Assembly: GCF_019145495.1 (NCBI RefSeq)
Contig: NZ_JAHSTU010000004.1
Coordinates: 434,001 to 498,000 of the forward strand
Direction: 5' to 3'
DNA length: 64,000 bases
Origin: Pseudomonas azerbaijanoccidentalis
Lineage (GTDB): Bacteria; Pseudomonadota; Gammaproteobacteria; Pseudomonadales; Pseudomonadaceae
Notes under the pieces: model-generated
Database searches by the model: none
Told to the model about the DNA's origin: nothing
Seen by the model: only the letters and a program-made list of their open reading frames with translations
Shown: positions 33,649-41,389 of the stretch, piece by piece
Numbering within the stretch: position 1 is the first letter of the stretch
Layout: the number at the start of each line of letters is the position of its first letter
Position numbers and translations under genes: made by a program

Positions 33649-35754
33649 ATGCCGAGCATAGACGCCCTCGCCGATCGCTTATCGACCTACCTCGGCAAAG
33701 ACCAGGTCAACCTGGTCCGCCGAGCGTATTTCTACGCCGAACAAGCCCACGACGGTCAACGCCGCCGTAGCGGTGAGGCGTACGTCACGCATCCTCTTGC
33801 CGTGGCCAATATTCTTGCCGACATGCATATGGACCATCAGAGTTTGATGGCGGCCATGCTGCATGACGTGATCGAAGACACCGGTATTGCCAAGGAAGCG
33901 CTGCAAGCGCAGTTTGGCGAAACCGTGGCCGAACTGGTCGATGGGGTCAGCAAACTGACCCAGATGAACTTCGAGACCAAGGCCGAAGCCCAAGCCGAAA
34001 ACTTCCAGAAAATGGCCATGGCCATGGCGCGCGACATCCGCGTGATCCTGGTCAAACTGGCCGACCGCCTGCACAACATGCGCACGCTGGAAGTGCTGTC
34101 CGGCGAAAAACGCCGGCGCATCGCCAAGGAAACCCTGGAAATCTATGCGCCCATCGCCAACCGGCTGGGCATGCACGCCATCCGCATAGAATTCGAAGAC
34201 CTTGGCTTCAAGGCCATGCACCCGATGCGTTCCGCGCGGATCTACCAGGCCGTCAAACGCGCCCGGGGCAACCGCAAGGAAATCGTCAACAAGATCGAAG
34301 AATCCCTCAGCCACTGCCTGGCCATCGACGGCATTCAGGGCGAGGTCAGCGGTCGCCAGAAACACCTCTACGGCATCTACAAGAAAATGCGCGGCAAGCG
34401 CCGGGCCTTCAACGAGATCATGGACGTCTATGCGTTCCGGATCATCGTCGACAAGGTCGACACCTGCTACCGCGTGCTAGGCGCTGTACATAATTTGTAC
34501 AAACCGTTGCCGGGGCGCTTCAAGGATTACATCGCGATCCCCAAGGCCAACGGCTATCAATCGCTGCACACCACGCTGTTCGGCATGCACGGCGTACCGA
34601 TCGAGATCCAGATCCGCACCCGTGAAATGGAAGAGATGGCCAACAACGGCATCGCCGCTCATTGGCTGTACAAATCCAGCGGCGACGAGCAGCCGAAGGG
34701 CACTCATGCCCGCGCCCGCCAGTGGGTCAAAGGCGTGCTGGAAATGCAGCAACGCGCTGGCAACTCGCTGGAATTCATCGAAAGCGTGAAGATCGACCTG
34801 TTCCCGGACGAGGTCTACGTGTTCACACCCAAAGGCCGGATCATGGAGCTGCCCAAGGGCTCCACGGCGGTCGACTTCGCTTACGCGGTGCACACCGACG
34901 TCGGCAACAGCTGCATTGCCTGCCGGATCAACCGTCGCCTCGCGCCGCTGTCCGAACCGCTGCAAAGCGGCTCCACGGTCGAGATCGTCAGCGCTCCCGG
35001 CGCCCGGCCGAACCCGGCGTGGCTCAACTTCGTGGTCACCGGCAAGGCACGTACGCACATCCGCCATGCCCTGAAACTGCAACGCCGCTCCGAATCCATC
35101 AGCCTGGGCGAACGCCTGCTGAACAAAGTCCTCAACGGCTTTGACAGCTCGCTGGAAAAAATCCCGGCCGAACGGGTCAAGGCGATGCTGGTCGAGTACC
35201 GCCTCGAACTGATCGAAGACTTGCTGGAAGACATCGGCCTGGGTAACCGCATGGCCTATGTCGTGGCTCGTCGACTGCTGGGCGAAGGCGAACAGTTGCC
35301 AAGCCCGGAAGGCCCGCTGGCGATTCGCGGCACCGAAGGTCTGGTGCTCAGCTACGCCAAGTGCTGCACGCCGATCCCGGGCGACCCGATTGTCGGCCAC
35401 CTGTCTGCGGGCAAAGGCATGGTCGTGCACCTGGACAACTGCCGCAACATCAGCGAAATCCGCCACAACCCGGAAAAATGCATCCAGCTCTCGTGGGCCA
35501 AGGATGTCACCGGCGAATTCAACGTCGAACTGCGCGTCGAGCTGGAACACCAGCGCGGCCTGATCGCCCTGCTGGCCAGCAGCGTCAACGCGGCCGACGG
35601 CAATATCGAGAAAATCAGCATGGATGAACGCGATGGTCGCATCAGCGTGGTCCAGTTGGTGGTCAGCGTGCACGACCGCGTGCACCTGGCCCGTGTGATC
35701 AAGAAACTGCGTGCACTGACCGGGGTGATTCGCATCACCCGCATGCGCGCCTAA
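33649..35754 (+). CDS. spoT: Bifunctional (p)ppGpp synthase/hydrolase SpoT
   Basis: A 701-aa RelA/SpoT homologue controlling the stringent response. The N-terminal HD hydrolase domain has the metal motif MLHDVIEDTG near residue 70, so hydrolysis is expected. The synthetase domain follows (YKKMRGKRRAFNEIMDVYAFRIIV near 240-265). The C-terminal half carries a TGS domain (VYVFTPKGRIMELPKGSTAVDFAYAVHTDVG), a zinc-finger/helical region with YAKCCTPIPGDPI, and a terminal ACT domain. The HD site favours SpoT over RelA. It lies 57 bp after rpoZ. Confidence 0.96.
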   Translation: MPSIDALADRLSTYLGKDQVNLVRRAYFYAEQAHDGQRRRSGEAYVTHPLAVANILADMHMDHQSLMAAMLHDVIEDTGIAKEALQAQFGETVAELVDGVSKLTQMNFETKAEAQAENFQKMAMAMARDIRVILVKLADRLHNMRTLEVLSGEKRRRIAKETLEIYAPIANRLGMHAIRIEFEDLGFKAMHPMRSARIYQAVKRARGNRKEIVNKIEESLSHCLAIDGIQGEVSGRQKHLYGIYKKMRGKRRAFNEIMDVYAFRIIVDKVDTCYRVLGAVHNLYKPLPGRFKDYIAIPKANGYQSLHTTLFGMHGVPIEIQIRTREMEEMANNGIAAHWLYKSSGDEQPKGTHARARQWVKGVLEMQQRAGNSLEFIESVKIDLFPDEVYVFTPKGRIMELPKGSTAVDFAYAVHTDVGNSCIACRINRRLAPLSEPLQSGSTVEIVSAPGARPNPAWLNFVVTGKARTHIRHALKLQRRSESISLGERLLNKVLNGFDSSLEKIPAERVKAMLVEYRLELIEDLLEDIGLGNRMAYVVARRLLGEGEQLPSPEGPLAIRGTEGLVLSYAKCCTPIPGDPIVGHLSAGKGMVVHLDNCRNISEIRHNPEKCIQLSWAKDVTGEFNVELRVELEHQRGLIALLASSVNAADGNIEKISMDERDGRISVVQLVVSVHDRVHLARVIKKLRALTGVIRITRMRA

Positions 35755-35778
35755 GCCCGTCCTTACAAGGAGTCCTAA

Positions 35779-36159
35779 ATGACCAAGACTGTTATCACCA
35801 GCGACAAGGCCCCGGCCGCCATCGGTACTTATTCCCAGGCGATCAAGGCTGGCAACACCGTTTACATGTCGGGTCAGATTCCTCTGGACCCAAAAACCAT
35901 GGAACTGGTTGAAGGCTTCGAAGCCCAGACCGTTCAGGTCTTCGAGAACCTCAAAGCCGTGGCTGAAGCCGCCGGCGGTTCGTTCAAAGACATCGTCAAA
36001 CTGAACATCTTCCTCACCGACCTGAGCCACTTCGCCAAGGTCAACGAGATCATGGGCAAGTACTTCGATCAGCCTTACCCAGCCCGTGCCGCCATCGGCG
36101 TAGCAGCCCTGCCAAAGGGTTCGCAGGTTGAAATGGATGCCATCCTGGTCATCGAGTAA
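35779..36159 (+). CDS. ridA: RidA, 2-iminobutanoate/2-iminopropanoate deaminase
   Basis: A 126-aa RidA. TKTVITSDKAPAAIGTYSQAIKAGNTVYMSGQIPLDP is the canonical N-terminus, and the substrate-binding arginine lies in YPARAAIGVAALPKGSQVEMDAI. It hydrolyses reactive imines released by PLP enzymes such as threonine dehydratase. It follows spoT by 24 bp with an AAGGAG ribosome binding site. A second, more divergent RidA-family protein lies in the dad operon at 7.1 kb. Confidence 0.95.
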   Translation: MTKTVITSDKAPAAIGTYSQAIKAGNTVYMSGQIPLDPKTMELVEGFEAQTVQVFENLKAVAEAAGGSFKDIVKLNIFLTDLSHFAKVNEIMGKYFDQPYPARAAIGVAALPKGSQVEMDAILVIE

Positions 36160-36227
36160 TGCGTGCGGCGCAGCCTCAGGCTGCGCCAACGGCTCTGCTG
36201 TAAAGAAAGCTTGAAAGGATTCCACCC

Positions 36228-36968
36228 ATGCGCAAAGCGCTTGCTCTCTCGCTGCTCGCCCTGTTCTTGGGCGGATGTGCCAGCGACCCTGCCGACCGTG
36301 ATATCAGCGGCACCTGGATCAACCAGGTGGCGATTGACGCTGCATCCAAAGGTGTTCCCCTGCGCGAAGCGCTCCAGGCTTATGGCCCGAACCTGGAATG
36401 GGACGTCAACACCAAGGCCGGTCAGGCCCGTTACACCAATGGCTTTGAAAATGTCGAAGGCAAGCTGCTGGGCGAACAGTCCGGTGCCTGGAAAGTCGAC
36501 TTCTATGGCAGCTCCGCCAGCGAACTCAAGCGTGACGGCAAACAACTGAGCCAGGCCGCCAGCGACAACGAGCCGGAGCAAGTCTTCGACCGTGCGCTGA
36601 TCCCGGTGCCGGATGGCGCGCCGCTGGGAGCCAGCTTCGAGCGGGCACTGTATGCCGCTTATCTGGGCGGCAGCTGGAAAGTCGTCAGCGGCCCCGGCGA
36701 AGGCGGCACGGTGCAATTCCAGGCCGACGGCCAGGTGACCGGTTTGCCGGGCAGCGATCGCTACGCGTTGTGCCTGGCGGGCGATTGCGCCTCCATGAGC
36801 GGCGGCAACGACAACATGTGGCTGCAACTCAATGGCCAAGGCAATGCCTGGATCTTTGCGCGCAAGGGTAAAGAACTGGAAATCTTCCAGACCGTAAACA
36901 CCGCCCAAGCGGACGAGATGCCTTCGTTCACGCCGGGTGACCGCAAGTGGTTGCTGGAAAAGCAGTGA
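36228..36968 (+). CDS. Hypothetical lipoprotein
   Basis: A 246-aa protein with a lipoprotein signal peptide (MRKALALSLLALFLGGCASDP, lipobox LGGC with Cys near residue 17). The mature part has two similar stretches of small beta-rich character, around GTWINQVAID and GGSWKVVSGPGEGGTVQFQADGQVTG. No known domain was recognised. It follows ridA on the same strand, with a 68-bp gap and an AAAGGA ribosome binding site. Confidence 0.8.
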   Translation: MRKALALSLLALFLGGCASDPADRDISGTWINQVAIDAASKGVPLREALQAYGPNLEWDVNTKAGQARYTNGFENVEGKLLGEQSGAWKVDFYGSSASELKRDGKQLSQAASDNEPEQVFDRALIPVPDGAPLGASFERALYAAYLGGSWKVVSGPGEGGTVQFQADGQVTGLPGSDRYALCLAGDCASMSGGNDNMWLQLNGQGNAWIFARKGKELEIFQTVNTAQADEMPSFTPGDRKWLLEKQ

Positions 36969-36975
36969 CCCATTG

Positions 36976-37051
36976 AAAAGATCGCAGCCTTCGGCAGTTC
37001 CTGCAGGTGTATGCATGACCCTGTAGAAGCTGCCGAAGGCCGCGATCTTTT
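36976..37051. repeat. REP-like inverted pair, family B, arms outward and diverged
   Basis: Two family B palindromes with GATCGCAG outside, carrying substitutions (GCAGTTCCTGCA, TGTAGAAGC). It lies between the convergent lipoprotein gene and SDR gene. Confidence 0.78.
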
Positions 37052-37055
37052 GCTT

Positions 37056-37910
37056 TCAGCTCCCTTCGAGAATCGCCGCATAACCTTCACGAAAGCTCGG
37101 ATACTTCGGCGTCCAGCCCAACGCTTTCGCCCGCGCATTACTGCAACGCTTGCTGCCCGTGCGGCGCACGCTGGCGTCATCGGCCCAGTCTGTCACGCCC
37201 AGATACTCGCGCAACCAACCCACCACATCGGCCAACGCGGCTGGCGCGTCATCCACACCGATGTAGATATCCTCCAGCTTCACCCCGCGCCGATCCGCTT
37301 CAAGCAGGCATGCCATCAACCCTGCTGCATCATCAGCATGAATCCGGTTGGCGTACAGAGGAGGATCGACCGCCACGCGATACCCGCGACGCACCTGGGT
37401 CAGCAACCATTCGCGGCCAGGCCCGTAAATACCGGTCAGCCGCACAATGCTGGCGGGAATGCCGCTGTTGAGGGCGATCTGTTCGGCTTCCAGCATAACG
37501 CGTCCTGAGTAGCTGGACGCCACAGCTGGCGAAGTCTCATCAACCCACTCGCCCTCTTGCTGGCCGTAAACGCTGCTGCTGGACACGAACAGCACGCGAT
37601 TAGGCACCTGGCCATAATCGCCCAGCCACTCCAGCACATGCTGCAAACCCTGAATGTAAGCGGCTCGGTAGCCGTCTTCATCGTGATCGGTGGCGGCGGC
37701 GCAGTACACCAGGTAATCCACCGCACCGATCGGCCAGGTCGGCGGGCACTCCTTGTTGAACAAGTCACCGGCCACGCCAATGACGCCCTTGGGCAGGCGT
37801 GAAACGTCGCGCCGCAAGCCGTGGACCTCCCAGCCCGAAGCCAACAATTGCGTGGCCAGGCGGCTGCCAACATCACCGCAACCGGCGATCAAAACAGAAG
37901 GCGCGGACAT
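37056..37910 (-). CDS. NAD(P)-dependent epimerase/dehydratase (extended SDR, YeeZ-like)
   Basis: A 284-aa atypical extended short-chain dehydrogenase. The N-terminal dinucleotide motif is VLIAGCGDVGSRLATQLLASGWEVHGLRRD. The substrate/active site region has SSSVYGQQEGEWVDE (YxxxK-like tyrosine but no clear lysine four residues on), and LTGIYGPGREWLL follows. It resembles E. coli YeeZ, whose substrate is unknown. It is divergent from exbB. Confidence 0.85.
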   Translation of the reverse strand: MSAPSVLIAGCGDVGSRLATQLLASGWEVHGLRRDVSRLPKGVIGVAGDLFNKECPPTWPIGAVDYLVYCAAATDHDEDGYRAAYIQGLQHVLEWLGDYGQVPNRVLFVSSSSVYGQQEGEWVDETSPAVASSYSGRVMLEAEQIALNSGIPASIVRLTGIYGPGREWLLTQVRRGYRVAVDPPLYANRIHADDAAGLMACLLEADRRGVKLEDIYIGVDDAPAALADVVGWLREYLGVTDWADDASVRRTGSKRCSNARAKALGWTPKYPSFREGYAAILEGS

Positions 37911-37997
37911 CAGAAAACTCCCCTTGGAAACGGACAGACTAGCGCCGGCAATGGACGAGCGGCTAGCAATGCAGGAAAAAAAGATACTCTATTACTT

Positions 37998-38026
37998 TTG
38001 TTAACAAGAATTACTTGCAATAATAC
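37998..38026 (+). promoter_or_regulatory. Promoter of exbB-exbD-tonB with possible operator
   Basis: TTGTTA and TAATAC are separated by exactly 17 bases. The spacer holds the inverted repeat CAAGAATTACTTG, a possible operator; Fur would be the expected regulator, but the match to the Fur consensus is weak. The leader is about 70 nt. Confidence 0.6.
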
Positions 38027-38099
38027 GTGCCACTTTTGTTCTCGGCCTTTCGAGGCCTGGAAGAACATCACCCGTTTTTTTCTCTCAGGTCCGGCCAGC

Positions 38100-39068
38100 A
38101 TGACACGCAATCAATTCCCCGCTTCGCCAACCAAACGACCTCGCGCCTGGAGCGCAGTGGCCGCCCTGCTGCTCAGCCTCATGCTGGCACCGATCAGCGC
38201 CTTCGCTGACGCCCAAGCGCCAGCCACCCCGGCCGCCGCCGCTGCGCCAGCCGACCACGCTGCTCCGGCAGTGGCCCCGGCTGCGACCGATCCGGCCCAG
38301 GCCGTACCGGCAGACGCACTCGGTGAAGACGCTCCTGAAGTCCTCGAAGCCGATAATACACTGGGCATGGCCCATGACTTGTCGCCGTGGGGCATGTATC
38401 AGAACGCCGACATCATCGTAAAAGCCGTCATGATCGGCCTGGCCATCGCCTCGATCATCACCTGGACCATCTGGATCGCCAAGGGCTTCGAGCTGATGGG
38501 CGCCAAGCGTCGTCTGCGTACCGAAATCGTCCACCTGAAAAAAGCCGCCACGCTTAAAGAAGCCAGTGCCTCGGCGACCAAGCCTGGCACCCTCGCCAAT
38601 CTGCTGGTCCACGACGCCCTGGAAGAAATGCATTTGTCGGCCAGCGCCCGCGAGAAAGAAGGCATCAAGGAGCGCGTGGCTTTCCGTCTTGAGCGCCTGG
38701 TAGCAGCTTGTGGTCGCAACATGAGCAGCGGCACCGGCGTACTCGCCACCATCGGTTCGACTGCGCCGTTCGTTGGTCTGTTCGGCACCGTATGGGGCAT
38801 CATGAACAGCTTCATCGGCATCGCCAAAACCCAGACCACCAACCTCGCCGTTGTGGCACCCGGCATTGCCGAAGCCCTGCTGGCCACTGCACTGGGTCTG
38901 GTCGCGGCGATTCCTGCGGTCGTGATCTATAACGTGTTCGCCCGCTCCATCACCGGTTACAAGGCGCAGGTTGCCGACGCGTCGGCAGAAGTCCTGCTGC
39001 TGGTCAGCCGCGACCTCGATCACCAGCCTGAGCGCAGCTCGCAACCGCACATGGTGAAAGTGGGGTAA
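38100..39068 (+). CDS. exbB: TonB-system energy transducer ExbB
   Basis: A 322-aa MotA/TolQ/ExbB proton-channel protein. It has an N-terminal signal peptide (residues 1-37, ending SAFADA) and an Ala/Pro-rich periplasmic extension of about 60 residues, found in the longer Pseudomonas ExbB. Three transmembrane helices follow (ADIIVKAVMIGLAIASIITWTIWIA; VGLFGTVWGIMNSFIGIA; LVAAIPAVVIYNVFARS). With ExbD it powers TonB using the proton gradient. The ATG is set by the signal peptide; 93 open upstream codons cover the promoter and are rejected. Confidence 0.93.
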   Translation: MTRNQFPASPTKRPRAWSAVAALLLSLMLAPISAFADAQAPATPAAAAAPADHAAPAVAPAATDPAQAVPADALGEDAPEVLEADNTLGMAHDLSPWGMYQNADIIVKAVMIGLAIASIITWTIWIAKGFELMGAKRRLRTEIVHLKKAATLKEASASATKPGTLANLLVHDALEEMHLSASAREKEGIKERVAFRLERLVAACGRNMSSGTGVLATIGSTAPFVGLFGTVWGIMNSFIGIAKTQTTNLAVVAPGIAEALLATALGLVAAIPAVVIYNVFARSITGYKAQVADASAEVLLLVSRDLDHQPERSSQPHMVKVG

Positions 39069-39074
39069 TCGGCC

Positions 39075-39503
39075 ATGGGCCTGCATTTGAAAGAAGGCGC
39101 AGACGACGATCTGGCCGAGAACCACGAAATCAACGTTACGCCGTTCATCGACGTAATGCTGGTGCTGTTGATCATCTTCATGGTGGCAGCTCCGCTGGCC
39201 ACCGTGGACATCAAGGTTGACCTGCCCGCCTCCACCGCCAAACCGGCACCGCGGCCAGAGAAACCGGTGTTCCTCAGCGTCAAGGCTGACCAACGCCTGT
39301 TCCTTGGCGAAGACGAAGTGAAAGCCGAAGCACTTGGCGCCACACTCGACGCCAAGACCCAAGGCAAAAAAGACACGACGATCTTCTTCCAGGCTGATAA
39401 AGGCGTGAATTACGGCGACCTGATGAGCGTGATGGACAACCTGCGCTCAGCCGGTTACCTGAAGGTCGGCCTGGTCGGACTCGAGACGGCAGTCAAGAAA
39501 TGA
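39075..39503 (+). CDS. exbD: TonB-system energy transducer ExbD
   Basis: A 142-aa ExbD/TolR protein with one N-terminal membrane helix (VTPFIDVMLVLLIIFMVAAPLA) carrying the essential aspartate of the proton path (FIDVMLVLL) near residue 26. A periplasmic domain follows. It lies 6 bp after exbB and overlaps tonB by 4 bp, so the three genes form one operon. Confidence 0.95.
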   Translation: MGLHLKEGADDDLAENHEINVTPFIDVMLVLLIIFMVAAPLATVDIKVDLPASTAKPAPRPEKPVFLSVKADQRLFLGEDEVKAEALGATLDAKTQGKKDTTIFFQADKGVNYGDLMSVMDNLRSAGYLKVGLVGLETAVKK

Positions 39504-40249
39504 TCACAACGCGCCAAAAGCTGACGCGTTATAGCGGGAGCCTGGCCGTGGTGCTGGGCGTCCATGCGCTGGCCATTGTGCTGGCGCTGAACTGGACGTC
39601 ACGCCCACCCATCGAGCTGCCGCCACAAGCGATGATGGTCGAGCTGGCGCCGGTTCCGGCCCCGCCACCGCCGGCACCGCCGAAGGTCATAACGCCGCCA
39701 CAGCCACCGGCACCGGTGGAAGAACTGCCTATACCGAAGCTGGCCGAAGCGCCGAAAGCCGAGATTGCGGTGCCCAAGCCGAAGCCACCCAAGCCAAAGC
39801 CGAAACCGCCCAAGCCGGTAGAGAAAAAGCCTGAGCCGCCGAAGGAAAAACCGTCCGAGGAAAAACCGAGCGACACGCAACCGACCCAGGCTCCGACGGA
39901 GAAATCCGCTCAGCCCGCGCCAGGCCCTTCGCCTGCCCAAGTAGCCGCCAAGGCCAGTTGGGAAGGTACGCTGCTCGCGCATTTGGCCAAGTACAAAAAG
40001 TACCCGGCCAGCGCGCAATCGCGGGGCAAGGAAGGCTTGAACCGTCTGCGCTTTGTCGTGGATGCCGAAGGCAATGTGTTGTCTTTCGAACTGGTGGGCC
40101 GCTCCGGCAACGCTGATCTCGACCGGGCTACCCTGGACATGATCCGCCGCGCCCAGCCGCTGCCCAAGCCACCGGCCGACATGCTGAACAACGGCTCTAT
40201 CGAAATCGTTGCACCGTTTGTTTACTCGCTGGAAAAACGCCGCCGCTAA
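39500..40249 (+). CDS. tonB: Energy transducer TonB
   Basis: A 249-aa TonB. It has an N-terminal membrane anchor (SLAVVLGVHALAIVLALNW, about residues 14-32) and a long Pro/Lys-rich periplasmic linker (about 50-135, with repeated KPKPPKP). The C-terminal TonB domain has LLAHLAKYKKYPASAQSRGKEGLNRLRFVVDAEGNV. It delivers energy to outer-membrane receptors for siderophores and vitamin B12. The ATGA overlap with exbD indicates translational coupling. Confidence 0.95.
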   Translation: MITTRQKLTRYSGSLAVVLGVHALAIVLALNWTSRPPIELPPQAMMVELAPVPAPPPPAPPKVITPPQPPAPVEELPIPKLAEAPKAEIAVPKPKPPKPKPKPPKPVEKKPEPPKEKPSEEKPSDTQPTQAPTEKSAQPAPGPSPAQVAAKASWEGTLLAHLAKYKKYPASAQSRGKEGLNRLRFVVDAEGNVLSFELVGRSGNADLDRATLDMIRRAQPLPKPPADMLNNGSIEIVAPFVYSLEKRRR

Positions 40250-40251
40250 AA

Positions 40252-40271
40252 TGTGGGAGCTCGCTCCCACA
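40252..40271. repeat. Truncated family A REP remnant
   Basis: TGTGGGAGCTCGCTCCCACA is a perfect 20-base palindrome made of the two outer ends of a family A pair with the centre lost. It lies 3 bases after the tonB stop. Confidence 0.7.
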
Positions 40272-40306
40272 GCAGTTCTTGCCAGCAGGAACGTCGCGCT
40301 CCAAAC

Positions 40307-40333
40307 CAAAAAGGCACCGAAAGGTGCCTTTTG
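40307..40333 (+). terminator. Rho-independent terminator of exbB-exbD-tonB
   Basis: AAAAGGCACC-GAAA-GGTGCCTTTT stem-loop with a GNRA-type loop, 57 bases past the tonB stop. Confidence 0.9.
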
Positions 40334-40450
40334 CATATCTGGAAACGGCAAACACGCATTGCCCGGTGTCACTCAACACATACTGTCTGATAACGTGCGT
40401 CTATCGATTGCAGCCGGTATGCTTGGCCCGCAACTTCATGGACGCTTGCT

Positions 40451-41380
40451 ATGACTCTTACAGAATTACGCTACATCGTTACCCTCGCCCAAGAGCAGCA
40501 CTTCGGCCACGCGGCCGAGCGTTGCCACGTCAGTCAACCGACCCTGTCGGTGGGCGTGAAAAAGCTTGAAGACGAACTCGGTGTGCTGATTTTCGAGCGC
40601 AGCAAAAGCGCCGTGCGCCTGACCCCCGTTGGCGAAGGCATCGTGGCCCAGGCGCAAAAGGTTCTGGAACAGGCCCAAGGCATTCGCGAGCTGGCACAAG
40701 CCGGCAAGAACCAGCTGACCGCGCCACTGAAAGTCGGTGCGATCTACACCGTCGGCCCGTACCTGTTCCCGCACCTGATTCCGCAACTGCACCGGGTTGC
40801 CCCGCAGATGCCGTTGTACATCGAAGAAAACTTCACCCACGTACTGCGCGACAAACTGCGCAACGGCGAGCTCGACGCGATCATCATCGCCCTGCCGTTC
40901 AGCGAAGCCGACGTGCTGACTCTGCAGCTCTACGACGAGCCTTTCTACGTCCTGATGCCGGCTCAGCACCCGTGGACGCAAAAGGAATCCATCGACGCCA
41001 GCCTGCTCAACGACAAGAGCCTGCTGCTGCTCGGTGAAGGCCACTGTTTCCGCGATCAAGTGCTGGAAGCCTGCCCGACCCTGACCAAAGGCAACGACGG
41101 CGCCAAGCACACCACGGTTGAATCCAGCTCTCTGGAAACCATACGCCACATGGTCGCCTCGGGCCTTGGGATTTCGATCCTGCCGCTGTCGGCGGTCGAT
41201 AGCCATCACTACGCCCCCGGCGTGATCGAGGTTCGCCCGCTCTCGGCACCGGTTCCTTTCCGAACTGTAGCCATTGCCTGGCGCGCGAGTTTCCCGCGTC
41301 CGAAGGCCATCGAGATCCTCGCGGACTCCATTCGCCTGTGCTCGGTGGCTAAGCCCGCCGCACCGGTAACGGCCGGTTAA
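40451..41380 (+). CDS. oxyR: Hydrogen peroxide-sensing regulator OxyR
   Basis: A 309-aa LysR-type regulator. The N-terminal helix-turn-helix (MTLTELRYIVTLAQEQHFGHAAERCHVSQPTLS) is followed by the substrate-like sensor domain. The two redox cysteines fall at exactly C199 and C208 (EGHCFRDQVLEACPTL), the positions that form the peroxide-induced disulfide in E. coli OxyR. It activates catalase and alkyl hydroperoxide reductase genes. recG follows after 9 bp, as in other pseudomonads, so the two are co-transcribed. Confidence 0.97.
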   Translation: MTLTELRYIVTLAQEQHFGHAAERCHVSQPTLSVGVKKLEDELGVLIFERSKSAVRLTPVGEGIVAQAQKVLEQAQGIRELAQAGKNQLTAPLKVGAIYTVGPYLFPHLIPQLHRVAPQMPLYIEENFTHVLRDKLRNGELDAIIIALPFSEADVLTLQLYDEPFYVLMPAQHPWTQKESIDASLLNDKSLLLLGEGHCFRDQVLEACPTLTKGNDGAKHTTVESSSLETIRHMVASGLGISILPLSAVDSHHYAPGVIEVRPLSAPVPFRTVAIAWRASFPRPKAIEILADSIRLCSVAKPAAPVTAG

Positions 41381-41389
41381 GCCAACGCC